Source: CBDFGS01 sp965247255 (lineage in GTDB: Bacteria > Chloroflexota > Dehalococcoidia > Lucifugimonadales > CAUZJF01). Taken from it: a DNA stretch of 64,000 nt. Below are positions 27,201 through 34,703 of the stretch, in pieces. A program made the position numbers and the translations under genes. The stretch's first letter is position 1. The number at the start of each line of letters is the position of its first letter. The stretch is from contig CBDFGS010000012.1 of the NCBI GenBank assembly GCA_965247255.1, positions 558,001 through 622,000 of the forward strand. The letters are read 5' to 3'. The notes under the pieces are model-generated. The model was not told the DNA's origin. It saw only the letters and a program-made list of their open reading frames with translations, and searched no databases.

Positions 27201-28459
27201 CGTCTCCGGACGACGTGATCGAGCGATTAAGAGAGCTATTACCACTGCCTACCGGAGGACTCCCTCTGCTGCTGGTGCCGCTGGCATCCAACGACGAGAC
27301 GGTCGGGATGCTCTCCATGAAGTCCAAGGGCCCGGGGGCGTACACGAGGCGAGATGTAGAAGTCGCTCAGAAGATAGCCGACCAGATATCCGGCGCGGTA
27401 GCCAATGCTCAGGTCGTTCGCGAACTTAAGCAGGTCGAGGACGCCGTTAGAGAAGCGGTGGGGCGGATGGACAGGGCTATCGAGGGCTCAGGCAGCGGCC
27501 TATGGGACTGGAATATCGGAGGCGACGAGTTCTGGTGCTCGCCCCTGTTCACCCAGATGACGGGCTATCCCGGCCAGACCGAAGACGGCGAGGAGGTCGA
27601 GTGGTACTCGTTAGTACACCCCGAGGACCGCGAGTCCCTACGCGAGGCGCTCGAAGACCATGTTGAGCGGAGGGCGCCCTACAGTACGGAGTACCGGCTG
27701 TTGACGCCATCGGGGGAGTATCGGTGGTTCTCGGACCGCGCGCAGGCCAAATGGGATGAGTCAGGACAGGCGGTCCGAATGTCAGGAGCGCTGGCCGATA
27801 TCACCGATGCCAAATGGGGCGAACGGACCTCGGCGGACGATGCCCTTCGCGGGCCGCTGGACCTGATGCTCGGCTTCAGACGGGCGCTTATCGAGCAGCG
27901 CGCGGAAGAGGGCGAGGGCGACGCGGGAATATCGGGGCTCGCTTCGGCCGGGCATCGCATCCACCAACTCGTCCTAGACCTGCAGACCCTGGCCTCCGTT
28001 ATCGACCGCAAGCTCCAGCCGGAGCCAGTCGACCTTACCGCGGTCGCCCGCTCCGTCGTGAGAAAGCTACGAAGAACGCGCGAAAAAAGGAAGATCACCT
28101 TCTTTGTCGCCCGATATCTGACCGCTAAGGCTGACCCCCTCCTGCTTCGGATATTGCTTGAAGGCCTCCTGGACAACGCCTGGAAATTCACCGGCCGGCG
28201 CTCGCGGGCGCGGGTGGAGGTCGGAGTCACGGAGCAGGACGGCGAACCCGTCTACTACGTGCGAGACGATGGGGCCGGGTTCGACATGGCCGATGCCGAT
28301 AAGCTATTCGACCTCTTCCAACGCCTCCACCCGGCTACGGAGTTCGAGGGTACGGGGGTCGGACTGGCCATCGTCCGCCAGATCGTCCTCCGCCATGAGG
28401 GACGAGTCTGGGCCGAGGGCGAGATCGACGGCGGGGCCACGTTCTTCTTCACCCTGTAG
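24248..28459 (+). CDS. Giant multi-GAF/PAS histidine-kinase-like sensor lacking the H-box histidine
   Basis: 1403 residues, no membrane segments, so probably cytosolic. Six tandem GAF units repeat about every 172 residues; the hallmark GLRSLxAxP lies near residues 132, 304, 478, 650, 823 and, weaker, 1003. A PAS domain follows (~1080-1187, GLWDWNIGGDEFWCSPLFTQ... HPEDRE). The dimerisation helix reads DDALRGPLDLMLGFRRAL, in which the usual phospho-accepting His is Asp1198. The HATPase is intact: LLDNAWKF (N box), DDGAGFD (G1), GTGVGLAIV (G2). It may therefore signal by protein contact or phosphorylate another site. The TTG 24248 start lacks a good ribosome-binding site; ATG 24287 is an alternative. 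No response regulator is adjacent. Confidence 0.85.
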   Translation: MSSTGLFDSIRDLMSPGNVRLPDEDTPADPEDAFSGSLLSIQELCDHLAERIRPRIPFDRMSIAFIDLEKDRYTEAYVTGIDIPERRSGDVAPLDGTIVDGVVTVGAAIRLADETPEEIESRYPALKPSLNAGVRSLMAVPMFAGDRVVAALVLESLSPDTYKETHLDLGRQTSARITGQVEAARAFQTLQQDAAQLAKLAEVGRVLASAPDPAEVYDRFGQVVRTILPFDRLELVTIETAEGAVSFSWATGTEVPGREVGVSLPIQETAFAAAVRDGAGLIETGESRAKLAARYSSEAAALSSGLRSLMIAPLTAGSRVVAALAFHSVAPAAYSETHLAIAEKVAEQAAGPVAGALRTAQIERESQASSAIAEIAAAMGSSADPGEAFERAARQIGPLLPHDYIAAVQLEHETGVTSVVQATGANLPDRGVGASIEIDDESIATLAAGNSVVVSGDTSVEETAATLPRWRDAIVSGGLRSLLAAPLVVDDKAAHALILLSTEKDAYSGGAMATAQRLASVLAGLIANSQATSQLREAVDERKIVGEVAELVAGAREIDEVCEAAAEKLATVLPFDRIDISTVGAHGQTLARVYISGVSVPGTEESIPEPIVGTLEEEAVRARAPLLLHPTGAREVEDRFAFLATPFEAGLRSFLAAPMFSGDMVSGVLSLSSRDANAYGEAHAGLVSRVAVLLSEAMAAARSRAEAKRAAAEAGLLDDLARSLASSSAVRDAGDQVARIVRRLIHFDRLDIATVDSETETLTRVYASGLAAPDKERLGHPEPLTGSVESESIKLGASFPLDVRSPEEEAERFPLAEPAFEAGLRSFISTPLIITNRVVGVMTLASTDINAYTDADVAMAERVGFQLAGTISAAAALDVEEEDSGLGELPGPVEVDPESQPEILAEIGKAISSSVDVVEAYEPFAELARKLVHFVSLAIWTLDLRGENLVASYVSGADQSFQGKSFPLPAPPEGSARRQAPGERASPDDVIERLRELLPLPTGGLPLLLVPLASNDETVGMLSMKSKGPGAYTRRDVEVAQKIADQISGAVANAQVVRELKQVEDAVREAVGRMDRAIEGSGSGLWDWNIGGDEFWCSPLFTQMTGYPGQTEDGEEVEWYSLVHPEDRESLREALEDHVERRAPYSTEYRLLTPSGEYRWFSDRAQAKWDESGQAVRMSGALADITDAKWGERTSADDALRGPLDLMLGFRRALIEQRAEEGEGDAGISGLASAGHRIHQLVLDLQTLASVIDRKLQPEPVDLTAVARSVVRKLRRTREKRKITFFVARYLTAKADPLLLRILLEGLLDNAWKFTGRRSRARVEVGVTEQDGEPVYYVRDDGAGFDMADADKLFDLFQRLHPATEFEGTGVGLAIVRQIVLRHEGRVWAEGEIDGGATFFFTL

Positions 28460-28483
28460 CCCGCCCACTCCTGTCTGACACTC

Positions 28484-29248
28484 CTACTCGCAACCAGGCG
28501 GGTATGACGTCGTGGACACCAGCCGTCCCGACTCATCGTACAAGGCCGCTGTGTCTGGGCGGGAGTTGTTCCAAACAGCCGTACCACGCTGAAAGCTGAA
28601 CCCGCCTGACTCCTCGTGGACCTGGTTGGTGTAGACCCGCACCGAGGCGGCCGGCTTCAGAAGCCACGCCGGGAACTCGAACGAAGGCGCTCCATCGGAC
28701 ATGTCCACCAGCCGCCACCCCTCTAGCTCCTGGGTCGCCGTGCCTGAGTTGACGATCTTGACATACTCGTCGGGCTCCTGGCGGGAGACGACGCCGTCGA
28801 AGTATACGCACTCTATGCGCACGTCCGGAGCGGTGAGCGGCACAGGGGTTGGCGTGGGACCTGGACTGGGCGGAGCCTCAGGCTTGGCGGTAGGGGCGGG
28901 GGGCACCGTGACGGTTGGCGTAGGCCGCGGACCTCGATCAGCGTCCGCGCCCGGCGTCGGCGAGGGCTGCGGAAAAGGGGTCCTGGTTAGCGTAGGAGCG
29001 GCCGTGGCATCAGGGGAGGACGGCTGAGTTGTGGGGGATGGCGTCGTAGGTTTCGGAGTTGGGCTGGCCTGGGCCTGCGTCTCCGCGGTCTCCGTCGGCG
29101 TCACCGCGGCACTGGGCTGCGCCGGTGCGGGGGAGGCTGGCACCGGCTCCTCCCCCTTAACCGAGCAGGCGCCGAGTAGAATGCCCAGCACGGCCACCGA
29201 GTAGAGTATGGGAGGCGCGCCGGTCTTCCTGGTACACACCGGGAACAT
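28484..29248 (-). CDS. Lamin-tail-domain lipoprotein
   Basis: 254-residue exported lipoprotein. Signal segment with lipobox GILLGAC, then ~115 residues of Pro/Thr/Ala linker, then a C-terminal lamin-tail (LTD) domain from residue ~145: RIECVYFDG...DEYVKIVNSGTATQELEGWRLVDMSDG, in which the EYVKI and LEGWRL strands are diagnostic. LTD domains are Ig-like and often tether surface nucleases or act as adhesins, but no enzyme domain is attached. It lies 82 bp downstream of selD on the same strand. Convergent with the sensor gene, with only ~25 bp between them. Confidence 0.8.
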   Translation of the reverse strand: MFPVCTRKTGAPPILYSVAVLGILLGACSVKGEEPVPASPAPAQPSAAVTPTETAETQAQASPTPKPTTPSPTTQPSSPDATAAPTLTRTPFPQPSPTPGADADRGPRPTPTVTVPPAPTAKPEAPPSPGPTPTPVPLTAPDVRIECVYFDGVVSRQEPDEYVKIVNSGTATQELEGWRLVDMSDGAPSFEFPAWLLKPAASVRVYTNQVHEESGGFSFQRGTAVWNNSRPDTAALYDESGRLVSTTSYPPGCE

Positions 29249-29330
29249 ATAATTAGTCTACGAACGCCTGCGCTGCTGTGATGGCGCTCCCCGTGCGCCA
29301 CTCTTCACACGAGGAGGAGTGACCAAGCGC

Positions 29331-30392
29331 TCACGGCGTGACCTCGATGCGCCCGTCACCCAGGGAGCCTGATTTGCCAACCTCGCCGATCACGGCGACG
29401 GTTGGGATGCGCGCGGCATCCAGCTCCGCAAGGAGCGTCTCTCGTTTTCCCTGAGGCACTGCGATGAGCAGGCCCCCTGACGTCTGAGCGTCGCACAGCA
29501 GCAGCTTGGCTTGATGAGTGATCGCAGGGTCCCAGACCACCGACGACTCCGCCGATTTCAAGTTGCGCCGCGTGCCGCCCGGCACGATGTCTTGATCGAT
29601 CAGTTCCCAGGTCCCGTCCAGCACAGGCACGGCGCCGAGCGAGAGCCTCGCCGTCGCATCGCTCGCCCTTAGCATGACCAGCAGGTGCCCGATAAGACCG
29701 AAGCCCGTTACGTCGACGCATGCGTTGACCCCGACCTTTACCATCGCATCCGCCGCCTCGTGGTTCAGGGCTCGCATCATATCTATCGCGCCCTCGAGCA
29801 CGGACGCCTTTACGCGCTCATGCTTGCCCGCTGTGGTGATAATTCCGGTGCCGATGGGCTTGGTCAAGACCAGGGCGTCGCCCGGCCGGGCGCCGGCGTT
29901 CGTAACCTGAAGCCCCGGCTTCACTACGCCCGTAACCGCCAGCCCGTATTTGGGCTCGGCGTCGTCCACCGTGTGGCCGCCGACGATGAGGACACCCGCC
30001 TCTTGGGCCTTGGACGCGCCCCCTCTGAGGACATCGCCGAGGACCTCTTTAGAGAAGTCCATTGGAAATCCGACGATATTCAGTCCGAGCAACGGCCGCC
30101 CCCCCATCGCGTAAACGTCGCTCAGGGCGTTGGCCACCGCGATCTCCCCAAAGGCGAACGGCTCGTCGACGATCGGCGGAAAGAAGTCGACCGTCTGAAT
30201 CACCGCGATGTCGTCGCTCAGGCGGAACACAGCGGCATCGTCCTCCGTGTCGACGCCGACGAGGAGGTCCGGATGAGAGACTTTCGGTAGCTGACGCAGC
30301 ACCTGCGCCAGGTCGTCTGGACTAAACTTGGAAGCTCAACCGGCGCAGCTTGCCAGCGACGTTAGCCGGACTTGGTCGTGGACGTGTGTCAC
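29331..30392 (-). CDS. selD: Selenophosphate synthetase, itself a selenoprotein (in-frame TGA)
   Basis: Makes selenophosphate from selenide and ATP. The C-terminal 323 residues (from GTG 30302) are plainly SelD: DTEDDAAVF, TVDFFPPIVDEPF, VGGHTVDDAEPKYG. Homology continues upstream through a TGA to GTG 30392, which follows AAGGAG by 8 bp. The N-terminus then reads VRLTSLASCAG-Sec-ASKFSPDDLAQ, placing Sec19 where Escherichia coli has catalytic Cys17 and keeping the essential Lys three residues later. A SECIS-like hairpin follows at 30311-30291. With Sec the protein is 353 residues, matching family length. A start at 30302 would lose the active site. Confidence 0.92.
30291..30311 (-). promoter_or_regulatory. 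Candidate bacterial SECIS element of selD
   Basis: On the minus strand CTGGCGCAG-GTG-CTGCGTCAG forms a 9-bp helix (one G-U pair) capped by the loop GUG. It begins 24 nt after the TGA, placing the loop G about 34 nt downstream, within the usual bacterial SECIS range, and a GU apical loop is the known SelB determinant. Confidence 0.75.
30336..30338 (-). other. Selenocysteine TGA codon in selD
   Basis: In-frame TGA at codon 19, aligned with the catalytic Cys of SelD and followed three codons later by the essential Lys. Flanking codons remain homologous to SelD on both sides. Confidence 0.88.
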
Positions 30393-30694
30393 CTGGGCAT
30401 CTCCTTCGGGTAGGTGAATCAACGGGGGACCCGCCCGTGTGTATCGACGGGCGCCGGTCCCTCCGTGCTCCGCTCAAACTGGCTGGGAGCCCCATACCCA
30501 TGGGGCAGTATAGCACTCTGAGTCTGTCGGATATACGGTCGCCTGGCTGTCTCTTGCGAGTCCTTCTCTGGACTGAAAACCTGGCGCTTGCTACACTCTA
30601 GTACGTGGCATTCTTCAGGCCTCCCGCCCTTCTCGGGTCGGGGGCCTGAGCTTTGCGTAGGATGGTTCACCTCCTGGGACGGGGAAACTGAGGT
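30393..30694 (-). other. Divergent selD / PIG-L intergenic region
   Basis: Contains the selD leader with a strong hairpin (30426-30461) and, upstream on the minus strand, an extended -10 box TGCTATACT (about 30514-30506) without a clear -35. I searched for a tRNA-Sec here and found none. Confidence 0.4.
30426..30461 (-). promoter_or_regulatory. Strong hairpin in the selD leader
   Basis: Arms GGGACCCGCCCGT (426-438) and ACGGGCG-CC-GGTCCC (447-461) pair over 13 bp with a 2-nt bulge and an 8-nt loop. No U-tract follows, so it is not a simple terminator. It may be a dispersed palindrome or a leader control structure. Confidence 0.45.
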
Positions 30695-31417
30695 ATGCCC
30701 GAAGCTTCAGAAGATAATAGGCGAGCGATGGTCGTCGTCGCCCACGCCGATGACGCCGAGTTCGGCTGCTCAGGCACCGTGGCACGGTGGTGCCACGACG
30801 GCTGGGAAGTCGTCTACGTGCTCTGCACCGACGGTAGCAGGGGAAGCAGCGACGAGAATATTACCCCAGATAAACTCTCGACAACGAGACACGACGAGCA
30901 GCTTGCCGCGGCGAAGGTACTTGGGCTAAAGGACGTGGCCTTCCTCGGCTACGAGGACGGCACCCTCGAGCCGACACTGGAGCTACGCCGCGATATCGCG
31001 CGCGAGATTCGACGGCACCGGCCCGAAGTGCTGATCACGTTGCACCCCGCTCGCAACCTCGATGGAGAGTGGGGCGTTGGACACCCCGACCACATGGCTG
31101 CGGGCGAAGCGGCGCTCTCGGCGGTCTATCCGTCTGCAAGGGACCACCTGGCCTTCCCTGAGCTGCTCGAGGAGGGGTTGGAACCCCACAAAGTGGCTGA
31201 GGTCTGGGTCATTGGACACCCTGAGCCGGACCACTGGGTCGACGTTACCGACCATATCGACACGGCTAACCGCGCCCTGGCGCAACACTCCTCGCAGATC
31301 AGCAAACGGAGCGAGAAGATAGCTGAAATGATGAAGGAGTGGCGACGGAAGAACGCGGTGGGCAGAGGTATGCAGTACGCTGAGCGGTTCCGGCGCATCG
31401 TCGTGGACCGTCTCTAG
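30695..31417 (+). CDS. PIG-L family deacetylase
   Basis: 240-residue LmbE/PIG-L fold zinc hydrolase that removes N-acetyl groups from sugar derivatives. The metal motif reads AHADDAEFGCSGT (residues ~16-28; the usual first Pro is Ala), and the distal HPDHMA supplies the third ligand. The segment TDGSRGSSDENIT matches the substrate loop of bacterial family members. Substrate is not evident. It is followed after 12 bp by purN, so the two are probably cotranscribed. Confidence 0.87.
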   Translation: MPEASEDNRRAMVVVAHADDAEFGCSGTVARWCHDGWEVVYVLCTDGSRGSSDENITPDKLSTTRHDEQLAAAKVLGLKDVAFLGYEDGTLEPTLELRRDIAREIRRHRPEVLITLHPARNLDGEWGVGHPDHMAAGEAALSAVYPSARDHLAFPELLEEGLEPHKVAEVWVIGHPEPDHWVDVTDHIDTANRALAQHSSQISKRSEKIAEMMKEWRRKNAVGRGMQYAERFRRIVVDRL

Positions 31418-31429
31418 CACCCCAATATC

Positions 31430-32077
31430 GTGACCAAGCCCCCCCAGCCCACAACTCCCGCTGGGAAGAGCCCGGACGAAGTGCTCAGGCTCGGCTTTCT
31501 CGCGTCTCACGGCGGCAGCAACGTGCAGGCGATCATCGACGCCTGCCAAAGCGGTCGGGTCGACGCCACGCCGTCCGTTGTGATAAGCAACAACTCCGCC
31601 GCTCCGGTTCTTCAACGTGCCCGGAGGGAAGGTATTCCCTATCGACACCTGAGCAGCCGCACTCACCCTTTGCCCGAAGACCTGGACAAGGCGATACTGA
31701 GTACGCTGGACGAGTACGGCGTCGGTCTCGTGGTGCTGGCGGGCTATATGAAACTGCTGGGGCGCAAGACCGTCTCCCGTTTCTCCGGTCACATTCTGAA
31801 CACACACCCCGCGCTCCTGCCTAAGTACGGCGGCAAGGGGATGTACGGGTTGCGAGTACACGGGGCCGTCTTGGCGGCGGGCGATGAGGTCACAGGCGCA
31901 ACGGTCCACCTGGTGGACGAGGAGTACGACCGCGGGCCTATCGTAGCGCAGCGTGAGGTCCCAGTCCTTCACGCGGACACCCCCGAAACGCTGCGCGAAC
32001 GCGTGCTAAAGTGCGAACACGAGCTTTATGTCGAGACGCTCCAACGGATCAGCAGAGGCGAGATTTCGCTAGCGTAA
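31430..32077 (+). CDS. purN: Phosphoribosylglycinamide formyltransferase
   Basis: Transfers formyl from 10-formyl-THF to GAR in purine synthesis. 215 residues with the fold's GFLASHGGSNVQAIID start, VISNN loop, catalytic motif NTHPALLPKYGGKGMYGLRVH (His and the downstream Asp in DEEYDRGPIVAQ), and the usual length apart from a ~17-residue extension at the N-terminus. GTG 31430 lacks a clear ribosome-binding site; an internal GTG at about 31481 is an alternative that would remove the extension. Confidence 0.92.
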   Translation: MTKPPQPTTPAGKSPDEVLRLGFLASHGGSNVQAIIDACQSGRVDATPSVVISNNSAAPVLQRARREGIPYRHLSSRTHPLPEDLDKAILSTLDEYGVGLVVLAGYMKLLGRKTVSRFSGHILNTHPALLPKYGGKGMYGLRVHGAVLAAGDEVTGATVHLVDEEYDRGPIVAQREVPVLHADTPETLRERVLKCEHELYVETLQRISRGEISLA

Positions 32078-32313
32078 GAGGTCGTCCGTATAGGGTGCCA
32101 CTGGCGCTAAAGGGTTGATTTACGTCGTTCTCCCTTGATGGGAGAAGGCAGGGATGAGGGTGATTCCTGGTTCGTGGGGTTGGGGTGCTTCTCCGCAGCG
32201 CGGCGGAGGATGAGGCGCAAAAACGTGGGCGTGTCCTGACGATACGACCCCGGGATCTACTTAGTCGCGGTGAACACTCCGCGTTGCGTCTCGACCTGAG
32301 CCCGACACGAAGG

Positions 32314-33135
32314 TCAGCCTTCGCTGTCCGCGGAAGTAGCGCCACCGGACAAACGCCACTGCTCGCCCCATAGCTGGTAGAAGTGGTTGAGCGGCCCGTG
32401 GCCCCGGCCCATGGGAAAAGCGTGGCGCATCGTGGCCGTAACGAACTTCTTAGCCTCGCCCACAGCGTCTCGAAGGGACATCCCCTTGGCCAGGCCCGCG
32501 GCCGTCGCGGAGGCGAAAGTACACCCGCTGCCGTGGTTGCTGGTCGTGTTGATCCGCTGCGACGTGAACGCCCGGAACTCCACTCCGTCGTAGAGGATGT
32601 CGGTCGCCGGCCCCTCCAGATGACCGCCCTTCACCACGGCCGCCTTCGCTCCCATCGACACGATGTCCCTTGCCGCATCCCGCGCATCGTCGATGCTCTC
32701 GATCACCCTGCCGGACAGGACCTCCGCCTCAGGGACGTTGGGGGTCACCACCAGCGCCAGCGGGAGCAGCATGGTCCTGAGGGACTCCACCGCGTCCTCG
32801 CGGAGGAGCCGGTCCCCTCCCTTGGCCACCATCACCGGGTCGACCACCAAATTCGCCAGGTCGTGCTCTCGTACCTTCTCGGCGACCGCCTCAATGATGG
32901 CCGCGCTGGAGAGCATGCCCGTTTTGACCGCGTCGGTGCCGATGTCCGATAGCACCGTATCGATCTGCGCCTGCACCAACTCGGGAGGCAGCTCCAGCAC
33001 GTCAGTCACTCGCACCGTATTCTGAGCGGTAATCGCCGTTATCACCGACGTGCCGTAGACGCCCATCGCCGCAAACGACTTGAGGTCCGCCTGAATGCCG
33101 GCGCCCCCACCGGAGTCGGAGCCCGCTATGGTCAT
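32314..33135 (-). CDS. thiD: Hydroxymethylpyrimidine/phosphomethylpyrimidine kinase
   Basis: 273-residue ribokinase-fold enzyme that phosphorylates HMP and HMP-P for thiamin synthesis. N-terminal TIAGSDSGGGAGIQADLK binds the pyrimidine, VVDPVMVAKGGDRLL is the central block, and NTTSNHGSGCTFASA holds the anion hole and catalytic Cys/Asp region. ATG 33135 is the only start available before an upstream stop, although family members usually begin a few residues earlier (the frame upstream reads INRIPRA). Last gene of the TPP-riboswitch operon; 91 bp follow the preceding gene. Confidence 0.93.
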   Translation of the reverse strand: MTIAGSDSGGGAGIQADLKSFAAMGVYGTSVITAITAQNTVRVTDVLELPPELVQAQIDTVLSDIGTDAVKTGMLSSAAIIEAVAEKVREHDLANLVVDPVMVAKGGDRLLREDAVESLRTMLLPLALVVTPNVPEAEVLSGRVIESIDDARDAARDIVSMGAKAAVVKGGHLEGPATDILYDGVEFRAFTSQRINTTSNHGSGCTFASATAAGLAKGMSLRDAVGEAKKFVTATMRHAFPMGRGHGPLNHFYQLWGEQWRLSGGATSADSEG

Positions 33136-33226
33136 GGCCCTGGGAATTCGGTTGATCTGCGCCTCGCTCGAGGAACTTGGGCGTTTTGGCTGGCCTGGGT
33201 TCGGTCAACTATGGAAGGTAGAGCAG

Positions 33227-33823
33227 TCAGAGCCTTTGGACCGACCAACGTGATCTTTCAACTTTCCACGGGAAGGCGGGTGCCACTCGAAGGGCTCTCT
33301 GGGTGCCGGTGTCAAAAACAGACATCCGGATTTTATTGAACTCCTTCCCCATGTGGAATCTCTTCGACTCTTTTAGGTCGATCAAGATGAGTAACAGCGG
33401 CCAATCTGCTTTCTGCCATTCGCTCCTAACATGTTCTAATACCTTTTGTACGTTCGGGGTGTGAGTATAGGTTATGAGAACGGCGAATCTGAGCCTAACC
33501 TTCTTGCCGTCTGAGCTCCACACCCTGTGCCGTTTGAGCTTGCTCAATTCGTTGGCCTTCCACACCCCTTCCCACTCCCACTCCACCGCTATTTCGTCGC
33601 CGTCCAGGCTGCGCAGAATCGCGTCCTTTCTGCCTCCCCTTTCGAACCTCGCGGCCAACCCCATCATGTCAGCCATGCTCCGCACGGCGACCCCAATATG
33701 GATTGTCCAGTCCGTGCGCTTTGCTCCGGTTGCGCTTTCGTCCATTGGGAAGTCTCGATGCCACATATACTGGAAAAGGGTGGCAAAGTCCTCGGGGGTG
33801 GCCCAATGTTCTGGCAGGGGCAT
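33227..33823 (-). CDS. Unrecognised 198-residue protein in the thiamin salvage operon
   Basis: I do not recognise this protein. It is soluble, rich in Trp (WHRDF, DWTIHIG, VEWEWEGVWKANE, SEWQKADWPLLL), and predicted alpha/beta. An Asp (GGRKDAILRS) followed by a strand with Glu-x-Glu (AVEWEWE) recalls the PD-(D/E)xK nuclease core, but this is only a resemblance. Start ATG 33823 has no strong ribosome-binding site. It sits between the 48-residue basic protein and thiD on the same strand, so a thiamin-related or regulatory role is possible but not shown. Its base composition is somewhat less GC-rich than its neighbours. Confidence 0.65.
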   Translation of the reverse strand: MPLPEHWATPEDFATLFQYMWHRDFPMDESATGAKRTDWTIHIGVAVRSMADMMGLAARFERGGRKDAILRSLDGDEIAVEWEWEGVWKANELSKLKRHRVWSSDGKKVRLRFAVLITYTHTPNVQKVLEHVRSEWQKADWPLLLILIDLKESKRFHMGKEFNKIRMSVFDTGTQRALRVAPAFPWKVERSRWSVQRL

Positions 33824-33892
33824 ATCAGAGCTCGAAGTTTACGCTGCACACTGGATCAATCCGCCTCGCTCGGAGTTGGCGTGAACGGCTCC

Positions 33893-34039
33893 CTAGCCGC
33901 CCTTCTTCTTGCGCAGGCTCTCGGCCCGCCGCCTGATAATATCCTGGAGGACCCGCACGCTGGTCCCCACCACGCGCATCTTGCGGCGCTTCTTGCGCTT
34001 CGCCTCCCTGCGCTCGCCCTTCGTCTCGCCTTCTTCCAT
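33893..34039 (-). CDS. 48-residue highly basic protein, coupled to tenA
   Basis: Short gene read on the minus strand from ATG 34039 to TAG 33893, starting 4 nt after the tenA stop codon. The product is nearly half Lys/Arg (EAKRKKRRKMRVVG ... IIRRRAESLRKKKGG), with a central predicted strand-helix, and would bind nucleic acid or ribosomes. The tight spacing after tenA, and a frame kept free of stops over its whole length, support a real gene. No family is recognised. Confidence 0.6.
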   Translation of the reverse strand: MEEGETKGERREAKRKKRRKMRVVGTSVRVLQDIIRRRAESLRKKKGG

Positions 34040-34043
34040 GAGC

Positions 34044-34703
34044 TCACTCAGGCCAGCTTTCGCCTCTGTAAGCCGTCTCCCAGAAGAGGTACTCGTACCG
34101 TAGCGCCGTCACGAAGATACTTTCGGTCCTGTCGCGACCGTTGGTGAGGTGGGCGCCGTCAAGGTGCTCACGTATCCGCGCGACCAGCTCGCCAAGCACC
34201 GCCGGACCGTGTAGCTCGATCCACTCTCGATAGACCGGGTTATTCGGCTTCTTGCCCGCTTCCAACAACCGAGTACCCCAGTCGAGATAGGTCCCCTCGG
34301 TCACGTACAGCACCGTCAAGATATCCTCGAAGCTGCCCTCCAGTGCAGTGCGCATCATGAAATCGCCGAAGCCCTGTGTGGTGGGCAGCGCCTGCGCGGC
34401 GGAGTACTCCTCCTCCGTAGCGCCTAGCTGGTCGAAAGCCCTCATGAAAAGGTCGTTTTCAGGGTCGAGTATCCCCTCCAGGAAACGGTTAAGCATGCCG
34501 GCCGCGCGGAAGTCCGGTGCCTTGGAGACCCCCACCGCCACCATCGACACGAGGTCTTTTACGAACACGTAGTCTTGCAGGAAGTACGCTCGGAACTTTG
34601 CCGTGGGCAGCGTTCCGTCGCCCATCTCCAGCACGAAGGGGTGGGTGACCATTCTCTCCCACAGGTCATCGTACTTGGCACGCAACTCTCTAATGAGGGA
34701 CAT
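34044..34703 (-). CDS. TenA-like pyrimidine salvage enzyme lacking the active-site Cys
   Basis: 219-residue all-helical TenA/PqqC-fold protein: FLQDYVFVKDLVSMVAVGVSKAP is the N-terminal hallmark and ALRYEYLFWETAY ends the chain, with the conserved Glu. Where Cys-type TenA has LPCYWxYxEIG, this protein has LYVTEGTYLDWG: the catalytic Cys is replaced and a Glu sits one residue on, as in the TenA_E group. TenA_E proteins act on amino- or formylamino-pyrimidine breakdown products of thiamin rather than as classical thiaminase II. It lies downstream of the TPP-controlled symporter and upstream of thiD. Confidence 0.88.
   Translation of the reverse strand: MSLIRELRAKYDDLWERMVTHPFVLEMGDGTLPTAKFRAYFLQDYVFVKDLVSMVAVGVSKAPDFRAAGMLNRFLEGILDPENDLFMRAFDQLGATEEEYSAAQALPTTQGFGDFMMRTALEGSFEDILTVLYVTEGTYLDWGTRLLEAGKKPNNPVYREWIELHGPAVLGELVARIREHLDGAHLTNGRDRTESIFVTALRYEYLFWETAYRGESWPE

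Noticed and set aside
30393..30694. Possible tRNA-Sec gene beside selD
   Set aside because: No long acceptor arm or TCA anticodon arrangement could be assembled on either strand.
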